From: JAXMDT01 sp046348685
GTDB taxonomy: Bacteria > Pseudomonadota > Alphaproteobacteria > Rickettsiales > UBA998
Direction of reading: 5' to 3'
NCBI GenBank assembly: GCA_046348685.1
Contig: JAXMDT010000005.1
Location: 88,638 to 152,637 of the forward strand
Length of the DNA: 64,000 nucleotides
Shown here: piece after piece, positions 1 through 8,228 of the stretch
Layout: each line of letters starts with the position of its first letter
Numbering within the stretch: position 1 is the first letter of the stretch
Notes under the pieces: model-generated
Told to the model about the DNA's origin: nothing
Seen by the model: only the letters and a program-made list of their open reading frames with translations
Databases searched by the model: none
Program-made: the position numbers and the translations under genes

Positions 1-2
1 CG

Positions 3-119
3 CGCCTGCAGTGGATCAATATCGGCCTGATGCCGGCGATTATCTTGCTTCTCTCCTTTTTCCTGCCCTCTAAACTAGGCGTCCGCCGCCGCAAAAAATC
101 AACGAGGGCGCATGAATAA
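3..119 (+). CDS. C-terminal end of a GldG-family ABC-transporter auxiliary protein (partial)
   Basis: Only the last 38 codons are in the window. They encode a hydrophobic segment (NIGLMPAIILLLSFFLP) and a short basic tail (RRRKK) before the stop. This is the usual end of GldG-type auxiliary membrane proteins, which close with a transmembrane helix near the C terminus. The stop overlaps the ATG of the next gene by 8 nt, so the two are probably translationally coupled. A GldG-like protein directly before a DUF4340 protein is a common alphaproteobacterial pair, and the assignment rests mainly on that context. The 5' part is outside the window. Confidence 0.55.
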   Translation, partial: RLQWINIGLMPAIILLLSFFLPSKLGVRRRKKSTRAHE

Positions 120-1119
120 GCGCCTTCTTATCCTGCTTGGTTTAATGGCGGCACTGATTGCGGCGGTGCTGTTTTCCTATGGACAGGATGAAACGCCGAA
201 TACAGAAAAACCCGAACAGTCGCTGCTTTTTCCTGATCTTCAGAACGAGGTCAATAAGGTGACGCGAATCGAACTGGCGCAAGGCAAAGTACATACGACG
301 GTCGCCCGCGATAAGAATGGAATCTGGCGCATCAAACAGAAATCTGATTATCCGGCCAACCGCAACATGGTTCGTAATCTTATCAGTGCTTTTTCGCGTA
401 CCTACCTGATGGAAGCACGCACGGCGAAAAAAGAAAACTACAAAGCACTTGGCCTTGATGATTCTTTCGTGCGCAGAATCGATCTTTATACGGATAGTGA
501 AAAGCCGGTTGCCTCGCTCTATGTAGGCCTGCAAAAAGCAGCTCGCGGCGCCACGTTCGTGCATCGTCCAGACGAAGACCAAACCTGGCTTGCCAAAGAG
601 AATTTAGCTTTCGAAGTGTCGCCGGAGGATTGGCTGCAGAAAGAACTTCTTTCCATTCCCGATATCGAAATCAAGAGTATGACGGTCACGCACAGTGACT
701 CGCCGGAGGTGAAAATCTGGCGCGACAAGCCCGGAAGCGATCTCAAGCTGGCGGCGATTCCCAAAGGGAAAACGTTGAAAGATCCCGTATTGTTATCCAG
801 CCAGCTTAATGTGTTTAATCCCCTGACTATCGACGATGTCCGCCCATCAAGCGAACTGCGCGCCTCTTCATTGGACGCGGCGCGAATTATCACATTCGAC
901 GGTCGCGATATAACCTTCCGGCTAAACAAACAGGATACGTCTACCTGGGTTACGGTAGAGGCGTCTTACCATCCTGAAATGACGCCAGCGGGTGATAAAG
1001 CGTCCGCAGCGCAGGCATTTGTTGATAAACTTTCTCAGGCTACAGAAGGTTTTGCTTATAAAATGCAGCCATATGCGCAGGATAAATTAGCTATAAAAAT
1101 AAATGACTTAATCAAGTAA
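112..1119 (+). CDS. DUF4340 domain-containing membrane-anchored protein
   Basis: This 335-residue protein has an N-terminal signal anchor (about residues 5-24, LLILLGLMAALIAAVLFSYG) followed by a soluble, presumably periplasmic region. The pattern of beta-rich segments (VARDKNGIWRIK, LYVGLQKAARGATFVHR, TWVTVEASY) fits DUF4340, a domain found next to GldG/ABC-2 type transporters. It overlaps the end of the upstream GldG-like gene by 8 nt, which supports an operon for an ABC export complex of unknown substrate. No catalytic motif is visible. The family call comes from overall pattern and neighbourhood. Confidence 0.7.
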   Translation: MNKRLLILLGLMAALIAAVLFSYGQDETPNTEKPEQSLLFPDLQNEVNKVTRIELAQGKVHTTVARDKNGIWRIKQKSDYPANRNMVRNLISAFSRTYLMEARTAKKENYKALGLDDSFVRRIDLYTDSEKPVASLYVGLQKAARGATFVHRPDEDQTWLAKENLAFEVSPEDWLQKELLSIPDIEIKSMTVTHSDSPEVKIWRDKPGSDLKLAAIPKGKTLKDPVLLSSQLNVFNPLTIDDVRPSSELRASSLDAARIITFDGRDITFRLNKQDTSTWVTVEASYHPEMTPAGDKASAAQAFVDKLSQATEGFAYKMQPYAQDKLAIKINDLIK

Positions 1120-1120
1120 T

Positions 1121-1134
1121 TGAACATTTGTTCA
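1121..1134. promoter_or_regulatory. 14-bp perfect palindrome, possible operator
   Basis: TGAACATTTGTTCA lies two bases after the DUF4340 stop codon. The half-sites read GAAC-N4-GTTC, the spacing of Gram-positive LexA boxes; alphaproteobacterial LexA normally uses GTTC-N7-GTTC. It sits about 260 nt before the flagellin start in an AT-rich stretch. It could be an operator, a weak terminator stem or chance. Confidence 0.25.
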
Positions 1135-1392
1135 TTAATATTCTTAATATTTCATCCATAAAATTATGGGCATAATTTACCAAATTTAATTATTTCATTA
1201 AAAATTATTAAACACTTTTATGGTGTAATCAGGAAAGATAAAACACCCTTACGTAAAGGGATGTCGATTTATCCTGTTGATGCCGGAGGCGGGAGACAGG
1301 GTTCCGGTTGGTTCTGCGAGGTATGCAGACCGTGAATCCACCGTCCCACGCAGCGCACGTAGAAGCTGCCAGGCACAGTAGAATGCACACAC
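1135..1392 (+). promoter_or_regulatory. Upstream region and structured leader of the flagellin gene
   Basis: The first ~110 bases are very AT-rich, as expected for a promoter region. The rest is GC-richer and folds locally: a CCCTT/AAGGG hairpin near 1250-1262 and a stronger stem at 1310-1331 (GGTTCTGC pairing with GCAGACC, one bulge). No clear Shine-Dalgarno precedes the ATG at 1393. Alphaproteobacterial flagellin mRNAs are often controlled through the 5' leader (FlbT), so a regulatory leader is plausible, but no defined motif was recognised. Confidence 0.3.
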
Positions 1393-3708
1393 ATGATTTC
1401 CGCAAACTCGGAACTGTACTCCAGTTCGCTTTCCTCTTTGTATGGTCTGAACCAGGCTACAAAGCGCGTTGCCACGGCCACCGAGCGCCTGGCGACCAAT
1501 TCCCGTCTTAATCACGCCAGCGACGACATTGGCGCACTCTCCATTTCGACGCGCCTGCAGACGAGCGTCACAACGCTTCGCCAGGCGCTATCCAATTCCA
1601 CGCAGGCGGATAGCTTGCTACAGACGGCTTTCGGCGGCCTCAGCACGATTACCGATATTCTGACTGATATGCTTGCCACGGCAACGCAAGGAACGTCCGG
1701 TTCATTATCGGCGGCGGATCGCTCCGCGCTTCAGGTTCAGATCAACAGCTTCTCCGATGAAATCGACAGCATCGCCAGCTCGACGCAATTCAATGGTATC
1801 AAGCTGCTGGATGGCTCGATCTCCGAGGAAAATATTCTCAATTCCTATAACACGTCCGCGACGGCAGCGACTGCGAGCCTCAACTTCACTCTCAATCCTG
1901 CTGCAGGCCAAACGGTGGTCATCAACGGGGTGACGCTGACAGCAAATACATCATTCGCCGTTGCGGGTAGTACGGCGCTGACAGTGGCCAACATTGCCAA
2001 CGCCATCAATACGTCCACCAACACAGCCCTGAACGGCATTTCGGCTTCGGCAGTGGGTACCGGCCTCACCTTAACGTCAAAAGCGGGCGGTGCTCTCGGC
2101 AACCGCCTGCTGGTCAACCAGGCGGCCTCAACGACGTCGTTCATTGCAAGCGGCGGCACAACGTCTGTTGCCAATCTTTTCCAGTTCGTCAACGGCGCGC
2201 AGGACGGCCTGACGGATAACAGCGTCGTTGGCGCAGGCACTATCGGGGATTCGCTGGTCGATACGCAGACGCAGACGAAAGGCCAGTTGCGCCTGGTTGC
2301 CTCCACCAACTACGCTAATGGTGAAACCTTCAGCATTGACAACGGTAACGGTGGTCTGCTCGCCTTTACCTTCCGCAATGCCCCGGCAACGCAAACGGAA
2401 GTGCTGATCGGTTCAAACGTGGAAAGCACGGTGCAGAATCTCATTGAAACGATCAATGAGTATGTCGGCAACGAACAATATGTCATCAATCAGCTTGATT
2501 TTATCCGCGATGGCTCGGACTTGATTATCCGTTCGAAAAACATCGGTAACCCGACCGACCTTGTCTTCACTAACCTCAATTTTGCAGAAGCGGCGGCAGG
2601 CGCTAATCTTTCAGGCACCGTGCTCAATAGCGGCGTCAGCAGCGGCATTAATACTTCCGGTGTCACGAACAAGGATTTCATCGGCACCGTCGGTGGTTTT
2701 TCGGCAACCTATAATTCCGCCGATAACGTGACAGCAAGTCTGACGGTGGGTAATTACACCTATCAGGCGACCATCACCGATACGACACCGGCGGCAAATG
2801 CCAATGTGCGTTTCTCATCGACGACACCGGGCGGCGGCTATTTCGATGTGGAGCTGGCTTCGGCGGGCGGCATGTCCGTGGCAAACCAGACGGCAGCCAA
2901 TACGTATGCGGCACGCCTGGATGCTGCTTTCTCGACGATCGACTTCTCGCAGAACCGTATTGCCTCCAGCTTCTCGCCGACAGGAAATCTGGTCGGCTCG
3001 TCTTTCGAATTTCAACTGAACAATTTTGACAAAGTGATGCTCAATAAAATCGACGTAACCGGCCCAAGCACGCCAGGCGGAAGTGCGGTGGTTGAGTTCA
3101 CGGTGAATGGTGAGTTGTTCCGCTCGGCCAGCAATCTTGGCACATCGATCGGTACGCGTGAGACAATCGAATTCCAAAGTACGACTACCAGCAACAAAAT
3201 CACGTTGCGCCAGGGTAGCCAGGATATCGATCTTTCCACCAGTTCAGCGGCGGATGCATTCGAAACGCTGCTGGAAACGGCGTTCGGCGTTGGCACCGGC
3301 AACGGTTCGATCAGTTTTCAGCTCGGTGAGACGTCGCAAGATGCTCTGGAAGTCAGCATTGGCAGCGCTGCAACGGATAAACTGTTCGCTGGCCAATCGC
3401 TGGATATGTCGAGCACATCATCAGCGGCTACGGCCCAAACCATCATTCAATCGGCTATAGACGAAGTCACATCGATGATCGCCGAAGTCGGTTCGTATCA
3501 GGCGCGTACGCATTATGCGGCGGATAATATCAACATGCAGATCACGACGAAGGAAAGCGCACGGTCCGCACTTGCGGATACAGACATCCCGATCGAGGCG
3601 ACGAATTTAGCCATGGCCACAGTCCAGGCGAAAAGCGCTATTTCGGTGCTGACGCAAACGCAGGCCCTGCAGAACTATATGCTGAATCTTCTCGAGCATG
3701 CGGCGTAG
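1393..3708 (+). CDS. Flagellin with a very large central variable domain
   Basis: The protein has 771 residues. Residues 1-140 match the flagellin N-terminal D0/D1 helices (SSLSSLYGLNQATKRVATA, RLNHASDDIGALSISTRLQ, SSTQFNGIKLLDGS). The last ~80 residues match the C-terminal D1/D0 helices (SALADTDIPIEATNLAMATV, VLTQTQALQNYMLNLL). Between them is a Thr/Ser/Asn-rich region of over 500 residues, far larger than the central region of the 270-400-residue flagellins common in this class, so the filament surface is probably heavily decorated. No other flagellar structural gene, flaF or flbT is adjacent. The ATG lacks a good ribosome binding site, and an upstream ATG at 1383 is out of frame. The gene ends 9 nt before the convergent prepilin gene. 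Confidence 0.9.
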   Translation: MISANSELYSSSLSSLYGLNQATKRVATATERLATNSRLNHASDDIGALSISTRLQTSVTTLRQALSNSTQADSLLQTAFGGLSTITDILTDMLATATQGTSGSLSAADRSALQVQINSFSDEIDSIASSTQFNGIKLLDGSISEENILNSYNTSATAATASLNFTLNPAAGQTVVINGVTLTANTSFAVAGSTALTVANIANAINTSTNTALNGISASAVGTGLTLTSKAGGALGNRLLVNQAASTTSFIASGGTTSVANLFQFVNGAQDGLTDNSVVGAGTIGDSLVDTQTQTKGQLRLVASTNYANGETFSIDNGNGGLLAFTFRNAPATQTEVLIGSNVESTVQNLIETINEYVGNEQYVINQLDFIRDGSDLIIRSKNIGNPTDLVFTNLNFAEAAAGANLSGTVLNSGVSSGINTSGVTNKDFIGTVGGFSATYNSADNVTASLTVGNYTYQATITDTTPAANANVRFSSTTPGGGYFDVELASAGGMSVANQTAANTYAARLDAAFSTIDFSQNRIASSFSPTGNLVGSSFEFQLNNFDKVMLNKIDVTGPSTPGGSAVVEFTVNGELFRSASNLGTSIGTRETIEFQSTTTSNKITLRQGSQDIDLSTSSAADAFETLLETAFGVGTGNGSISFQLGETSQDALEVSIGSAATDKLFAGQSLDMSSTSSAATAQTIIQSAIDEVTSMIAEVGSYQARTHYAADNINMQITTKESARSALADTDIPIEATNLAMATVQAKSAISVLTQTQALQNYMLNLLEHAA

Positions 3709-3717
3709 CAGAGCGGG

Positions 3718-4509
3718 CTAGAATCCGGTTAAATAAATGATATTGCAGCCCAGATCCTCATACGTGAGTTTATATGCTGCGGTGACGAGATCGCTCGTTG
3801 TGCAGTTAGGCCGTTTGAAGTTTTTATAAGCGCGTATGTTTCCGAGCGCCGGCAACCCGTCATCTATCTTGGTATCCAGCTCCAGCATTTCTGCCGGCGT
3901 CAGATAGGTGCCATCCACCTCCGCGAAGATTCCAATGCGCATGACGTGGCCATACATTCCCTCGAACCAATCTGTGTTGGTATTGCTCACCGTACCGCGA
4001 TATGTATAAGCAAAGCAGGCATCCCTGAAGCCGCTGTTCGGGCAGTTATAACCTGGCTTTGCATCATCTACCCCGCCGGCGGCGTTTGTACCCTGGCCGG
4101 TATATTGGCCCGGTATCATGCCGGCATCAGCGAGATGCTGCCACGCTGCCCAAGGCTCCGACCAATCCGTGCTGGTATATTCGATTTTACCATCGCCATC
4201 GCCGTTACAGGTCAACTTGGTTGTCGTGTGCGTGGCATCGAAATAGCTTTTGCAGGTTGCGTCCGGCCCGTCCGCCGTGCCACCGGCGCGCGCGCCCCAG
4301 TAGCGCACGGCGTTTTTCATGTCTCCCGGAAGGGCCTTGTATTTCTGCTTAAAGGTGCCCACCGCTGTATTATAGGTATTTGACTGTGTAATCAGGCTTC
4401 TGATTTTTGCATTTCTGATCATGCTTTGGCCAGTAATCACGCCTCCGGCGACGAGCCCGATGATGACCAGAACAATGCAGATTTCGATTAGCGATAAGCC
4501 TTGGCGCAT
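3718..4509 (-). CDS. Prepilin-type N-terminal cleavage/methylation protein (type IV pilin or pseudopilin-like)
   Basis: The 263-residue product starts with a very short basic leader (MRQG) followed by LSLIEICIVLVIIGLVAGG. This is the class III signal of type IV pilins and type II secretion pseudopilins: cleavage after Gly4, Glu at +5 of the mature chain, then a 20-residue hydrophobic helix. Residue +1 is Leu instead of the usual Phe. The C-terminal part contains four to five cysteines (TCKSYF, LTCNGDGDG, YNCPNSG, DACFAYT) that may form disulfides. No pilus assembly gene is adjacent. It is convergent with flagellin and lies 47 nt downstream of dapD on the same strand. Confidence 0.8.
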   Translation of the reverse strand: MRQGLSLIEICIVLVIIGLVAGGVITGQSMIRNAKIRSLITQSNTYNTAVGTFKQKYKALPGDMKNAVRYWGARAGGTADGPDATCKSYFDATHTTTKLTCNGDGDGKIEYTSTDWSEPWAAWQHLADAGMIPGQYTGQGTNAAGGVDDAKPGYNCPNSGFRDACFAYTYRGTVSNTNTDWFEGMYGHVMRIGIFAEVDGTYLTPAEMLELDTKIDDGLPALGNIRAYKNFKRPNCTTSDLVTAAYKLTYEDLGCNIIYLTGF

Positions 4510-4556
4510 ACATCGACTGTAACAAGCGCCTCAGTAAAAACCAGAAAATTAGCGGT

Positions 4557-5408
4557 TTATGCTCTGAGAAGCTCGTTGACGCCGGTTTTTTCGCGCGTTT
4601 TTGCATCAACCCGCTTGACGATAATGGCGCAGGCGAGAGACGGTCCAGGCATGCCATCGGGCAGCGGTTTGCCTGGCAGCGTGCCGGGAACCACCACGGA
4701 ATAAGCGGGCACACGGCCCTGGAAGACTTCGCCGGTGGCACGATCAATGATCTTGGTCGATGCGCCGAGGAATACGCCCATCGAAATCACCGCGCCCTCT
4801 TCGATGATCATGCCTTCGGCAACTTCCGAGCGTGCGCCGATGAAGCAATTATCTTCGATGATGACGGGATTGGCTTGCAGCGGCTCCAGCACGCCGCCGA
4901 TGCCGACGCCGCCGGAGATATGGCATTTCTTTCCAATTTGTGCGCAGCTTCCAACGGTTGACCAGGTGTCGATCATCGTGCCTTCACCAACATACGCACC
5001 GACATTCACAAAACAGGGCATTAGTACGACATCAGGTGCAATGTAAGCCGAGTGACGGACGATAGCTCCTGGAACGGCGCGGAATGCTGCCTTGGCGAAA
5101 TCCGCTTCCGACCATCCCTCGAATTTGTTCGGCACTTTGTCGAACCATCCGGCTTGCGTACCGGTACGCGCCGCGCCGCCGGCAAAATGCTGGTTGGCAT
5201 TAAGACGGAAAGAGAGAAGCACCGCTTTTTTCAGCCATTCATGCACCGTCCAGCCAGCGCCGGTTTTCTCGGCAATGCGCAGCGTGCCTTTATCCAGCGC
5301 TTTCAGCACGCCTTCGACGGCTAGGCGCGTCTCACCTCCGGTCAGGCTATTGATTTCGCTGCGGTTTTCCCAGGCGGATTCGATGGCGGCTTGTAATTCT
5401 GTACTCAT
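4557..5408 (-). CDS. dapD: 2,3,4,5-tetrahydropyridine-2,6-dicarboxylate N-succinyltransferase
   Basis: DapD transfers a succinyl group from succinyl-CoA to tetrahydrodipicolinate in the lysine/diaminopimelate pathway. The 283-residue length is typical. The N-terminal helical domain is followed by left-handed beta-helix hexapeptide repeats (VVLMPCFVNVGAYVGEG, IGKKCHISGGVGIGGVLEP, VIIEDNCFIGARSEVAEG). The motif MIDTWSTVGSCAQIG is diagnostic. The gene ends 47 nt upstream of the prepilin gene on the same strand and is divergent from the orphan at 5532. Confidence 0.97.
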   Translation of the reverse strand: MSTELQAAIESAWENRSEINSLTGGETRLAVEGVLKALDKGTLRIAEKTGAGWTVHEWLKKAVLLSFRLNANQHFAGGAARTGTQAGWFDKVPNKFEGWSEADFAKAAFRAVPGAIVRHSAYIAPDVVLMPCFVNVGAYVGEGTMIDTWSTVGSCAQIGKKCHISGGVGIGGVLEPLQANPVIIEDNCFIGARSEVAEGMIIEEGAVISMGVFLGASTKIIDRATGEVFQGRVPAYSVVVPGTLPGKPLPDGMPGPSLACAIIVKRVDAKTREKTGVNELLRA

Positions 5409-5508
5409 GGTTATTCCTTGTTAAGCGCATGATGTATACGCAGATTTTCGTTTTGCAAGCAAGCGGCGTTTTCATCGTAGTGTAATACGCAAAATCCGTA
5501 TTTCCTGA

Positions 5509-5514
5509 TATAAT
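5509..5514 (+). promoter_or_regulatory. -10 element (TATAAT) of the gene at 5532
   Basis: A perfect TATAAT with an upstream TG (TGATATAAT, extended -10 form) lies 17 nt before the ATG. AAGGA just upstream of the ATG serves as ribosome binding site. No good -35 is visible, as expected for an extended -10 promoter. The 5' untranslated part would be very short. Confidence 0.45.
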
Positions 5515-5531
5515 CTGTAAAAAGGATAGTA

Positions 5532-6170
5532 ATGGTCGATACACGGCATATTAAACAGCTCCTTAAAGAATTATCCAATTTTGGAGCTACAGGCGATGAA
5601 AAAGGCGCGGCAAAAGTACTGGCTGAGCTTGTCAATGCAGTACCGTCCCTCGAAATGAACGCCGACATTGCTAAAATTGATCTTGATGCGGTGAAAGCGG
5701 CGCTGGATGTAAACGGCGACGGTACGTTTTCGGCGTCAGAAATTGTCGCGTTCGCAAACGATCATGATCGCCTGAACCCTGCATTGGCGCATACATCGTT
5801 TGCAGGCGAAGTCTTCAAATCGGCTACGGAGATGGCGCTGGCGCAAAAAGACGATGCATGCTCTATCGATCCCGGAGAATATGAGAAGGAACGTAGACTT
5901 ACGCAAATAGGCCTGAACGTTGCGTCATACATGCCGAATTTTGTCGTTGCGAAAGCTATAGAAACTGAATTCAACAAAACAATACGTGGCAACCCCCTCA
6001 CGTTTGATGGAAAAGCAAATGCATGGGCGCTATCAAGTTCGGCAGCTGAATTGATGGGGAAATTTGATAAAATTGAATTACCGCGCCTTGACCAGATATG
6101 CCAGGAAACACAAACCGCTGACGTAACGGATCAGCCGGTGAAACCCGCCCCAAAACCAAGAAACCGTTAG
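5532..6170 (+). CDS. Orphan protein with one EF-hand calcium-binding loop
   Basis: The 212-residue product has no recognisable family overall. Residues 59-70 (DVNGDGTFSASE) form a canonical EF-hand loop, with acidic or oxygen ligands at positions 1, 3, 5, 7 and 9 and Glu at position 12, flanked by helical sequence. A second degenerate loop may exist near DDACSIDPGEYE. There is no signal peptide, so it is probably cytosolic. The C-terminal ~20 residues are rich in Pro and Lys. It is transcribed alone, divergent from dapD, and its stop overlaps the convergent L,D-transpeptidase gene by 4 nt. Confidence 0.7.
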   Translation: MVDTRHIKQLLKELSNFGATGDEKGAAKVLAELVNAVPSLEMNADIAKIDLDAVKAALDVNGDGTFSASEIVAFANDHDRLNPALAHTSFAGEVFKSATEMALAQKDDACSIDPGEYEKERRLTQIGLNVASYMPNFVVAKAIETEFNKTIRGNPLTFDGKANAWALSSSAAELMGKFDKIELPRLDQICQETQTADVTDQPVKPAPKPRNR

Positions 6171-6664
6171 CCAATCTGAATCGTATCGTCCAGTTTGATA
6201 GTCGCGACGATTTCTTTCACATGCTCTAATTGCAAAGCAACGCAGCCTTCGGTCGGCAGGAAGCCGTGTTTTGCGACGTGCAAAAAAATCGCGCTGCCAA
6301 GTCCGGGAACCACCGGTGCATCGTTATAGCCGATCACCAGCACGAGGTCGTAGCAATGGTCATCCCGCAGCATGGCTTCCCGCGAAGCGGCAAAGGGAAG
6401 TTTCACAAATTTATTATAGTCCGGATGCGCCGGATCGTCACACCATCCCGACTCGACCGTGATTTCGTGAAGGGGCAGGGCGGTTACCGGTTTTGCAATG
6501 CGGTCGGCGCGGTAATACACCTCCCGTAGCGGAAATGTGCCGACAGGTGTCTTATAATCGCCCTCACGTTTTTCGCCCGGTTCGGCAAAACCATTCTTGC
6601 CAATTGCGCACGGATATTCATTGCCGGTGAAAATCACAGAAGGCTTGCGGGTGACGATAATCAT
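6167..6664 (-). CDS. L,D-transpeptidase family (YkuD) protein
   Basis: The 165-residue protein matches the YkuD catalytic core. The active-site signature is near the C terminus: IFLHVAKHGFLPTEGCVAL, with His and the catalytic Cys in the TEGCV motif. Upstream elements GEKREGDYKTPVGTFPL (the usual GDxxTPxG motif) and LVLVIGYN are also typical. Such enzymes form or edit meso-DAP/lipoprotein cross-links in peptidoglycan. No signal peptide is evident; in this short clade export signals are often absent. The gene is convergent with the EF-hand orphan. Confidence 0.88.
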   Translation of the reverse strand: MIIVTRKPSVIFTGNEYPCAIGKNGFAEPGEKREGDYKTPVGTFPLREVYYRADRIAKPVTALPLHEITVESGWCDDPAHPDYNKFVKLPFAASREAMLRDDHCYDLVLVIGYNDAPVVPGLGSAIFLHVAKHGFLPTEGCVALQLEHVKEIVATIKLDDTIQIG

Positions 6665-6676
6665 CCGTTCACTTTA

Positions 6677-6979
6677 TCACGAAAAAATTTTACTGACATG
6701 GAAACAAGCAACGGCGATGACATAAACCAGTTGAACAAAAAACATAAATTTATAAGCAGAATTACGAGAAGTATGTTGAATTGGTAAAGGCAGATAGGTA
6801 TGTGAATCGCAGAAAATATCTTTCAGAAGCGGCTTAAACCTCCTTTTAACATAAGTGCCGCGAGGATTCAGTTTCATCCATTTTCGATAATCGGAGTACA
6901 CGAAATAACTATAAAACCAGATAATGAACGAGGGGTATACGTATAGCAATACGATTACAACAAGTGCATCCTTATCCAC
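6677..6979 (-). CDS. Small membrane protein, unknown function
   Basis: The 100-residue product has two predicted membrane segments, near residues 5-27 (VVIVLLYVYPSFIIWFYSYF) and 78-95 (FMFFVQLVYVIAVACF), separated by a basic loop (KRRFKPLLKD). No family is recognised. It starts 4 nt after the mscL stop on the same strand, so it may be co-transcribed with mscL. The absence of a good ribosome binding site and the small size keep confidence moderate. Confidence 0.5.
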   Translation of the reverse strand: MDKDALVVIVLLYVYPSFIIWFYSYFVYSDYRKWMKLNPRGTYVKRRFKPLLKDIFCDSHTYLPLPIQHTSRNSAYKFMFFVQLVYVIAVACFHVSKIFS

Positions 6980-6983
6980 GCCC

Positions 6984-7391
6984 TTACTTCTTCAGCAGAT
7001 CGCGAATCTCAGTAAGCAACTCTTCGCTTTTCGTCGGAGCGGCGGGTGCGGCGGCTTCGGCTTTCTTGAAGCGGTTGACCTGCTTGACGAGGATGAACAC
7101 GGCGGCGGCAACAATCAGGAAATTGATGACGGTATTGAGAAACACGCCGTAATTGATGGTGACGGCTCCGGCTTCCTTGGCGGCCTTCAGCGTTGCATAA
7201 TCGCCGTCGCCTTTCAGCACGAGAAAGAAATTGGAGAAATCGATGCCGCCCATTGCCATCCCTATCGGGGGCATGATGACGTCGTTGACCAGAGAATTGA
7301 CGATGCCGGTGAACGCCGCGCCGATGATGATACCCACCGCCAGATCGACGACATTCCCGCGCGAGATAAACTCCTTAAATTCTTTGAGCAT
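6984..7391 (-). CDS. mscL: Large-conductance mechanosensitive channel
   Basis: MscL forms a homopentameric inner-membrane pore that releases solutes on hypo-osmotic shock. The 135-residue length is normal. The N-terminal amphipathic helix and first transmembrane helix (FKEFISRGNVVDLAVGIIIG) are diagnostic. The second helix (INFLIVAAAVFILVKQVNRF) and the cytoplasmic helical bundle at the C terminus (ELLTEIRDLLKK) are also present. GGAGA about 4 nt before the start on the minus strand is a clear ribosome binding site. Confidence 0.97.
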   Translation of the reverse strand: MLKEFKEFISRGNVVDLAVGIIIGAAFTGIVNSLVNDVIMPPIGMAMGGIDFSNFFLVLKGDGDYATLKAAKEAGAVTINYGVFLNTVINFLIVAAAVFILVKQVNRFKKAEAAAPAAPTKSEELLTEIRDLLKK

Positions 7392-7498
7392 GAAACTCTC
7401 CTAGTCCAGTTGAAGGTCTAACCTATTAAAACTTATGGGTAAGATTAAAGATGTATTTATGTCATCATTATGTAAACAAATTTATATAATATAATGAG

Positions 7499-8080
7499 AT
7501 GCAAAGAATAGCATCCGATGTTTATCCGTGTGACAGTATCCGTGCAGGCAACGGTTTAAAATCCTATATTGGTGTAGTTATCGAATCAGAAACTTCTTCT
7601 CTTTCAGAAAGTGAAGCAAAAAAAGTTAGAGACAATTTAGAGGAATTTAAAACTCAACATCCATTACCTGAAGACCACGATGTGTATCTCGCAAGAAGTC
7701 CAAGTGGAGTTTATTTTATTATTTATGAAACACCGGGATTCGATTCGCCAAGATTCGCTAATCGCCCTAATAAAACTTCTGCGGCGCTAGGCGTCGCCAA
7801 AGCTGCTTCCATTGATTATTTTAGTGAAGATGAAGGATTATGCACTTCTAGCGCAATCGCCAAACATTTATTTGATAAAAGCCAGCAATCCAAAATTTCT
7901 AGCTTCGATCCTGTTTATATCATCGAAGAATTGAATAGTATAATGAAGGAAAGAACAGGCCATCCTGCCATCACTAATTTTTCCCCTATTTTAAAGCAGC
8001 CTGAAGCATCTGGAGGTTTTGCCGCGCGTTTAGGTGTAACTCAAAGAGCTTGTGAAACCGGCTGGATAGATCGGTCTTAA
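7499..8080 (+). CDS. Orphan hypothetical protein
   Basis: I do not recognise this 193-residue protein. It has no signal peptide or membrane helix. The middle is beta-rich (VYLARSPSGVYFIIYETPGF), followed by a predicted helical C-terminal half. The gene is visibly richer in A+T than its neighbours, which suggests recent gain. It is divergent from mscL, and a TATAAT sequence lies just upstream of the ATG, so any transcript would be nearly leaderless. Confidence 0.6.
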   Translation: MQRIASDVYPCDSIRAGNGLKSYIGVVIESETSSLSESEAKKVRDNLEEFKTQHPLPEDHDVYLARSPSGVYFIIYETPGFDSPRFANRPNKTSAALGVAKAASIDYFSEDEGLCTSSAIAKHLFDKSQQSKISSFDPVYIIEELNSIMKERTGHPAITNFSPILKQPEASGGFAARLGVTQRACETGWIDRS

Positions 8081-8228
8081 GTAATGGTACCGAATAATAT
8101 CTGCTTCAAAAATACTCGCTAAACTCTAATAATTATAAGATTTGCATTACTAAATGCACTAGACGCCTCACTAAATTGCTTACCTGTCATAATTCGGTAA
8201 ACCGATCTCCTTATAAAAATAGTCGCAT

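Noticed and set aside
4370..4747. 125-codon minus-strand frame across the dapD/prepilin junction
   Set aside because: It overlaps both genes in another frame and has no coding features.
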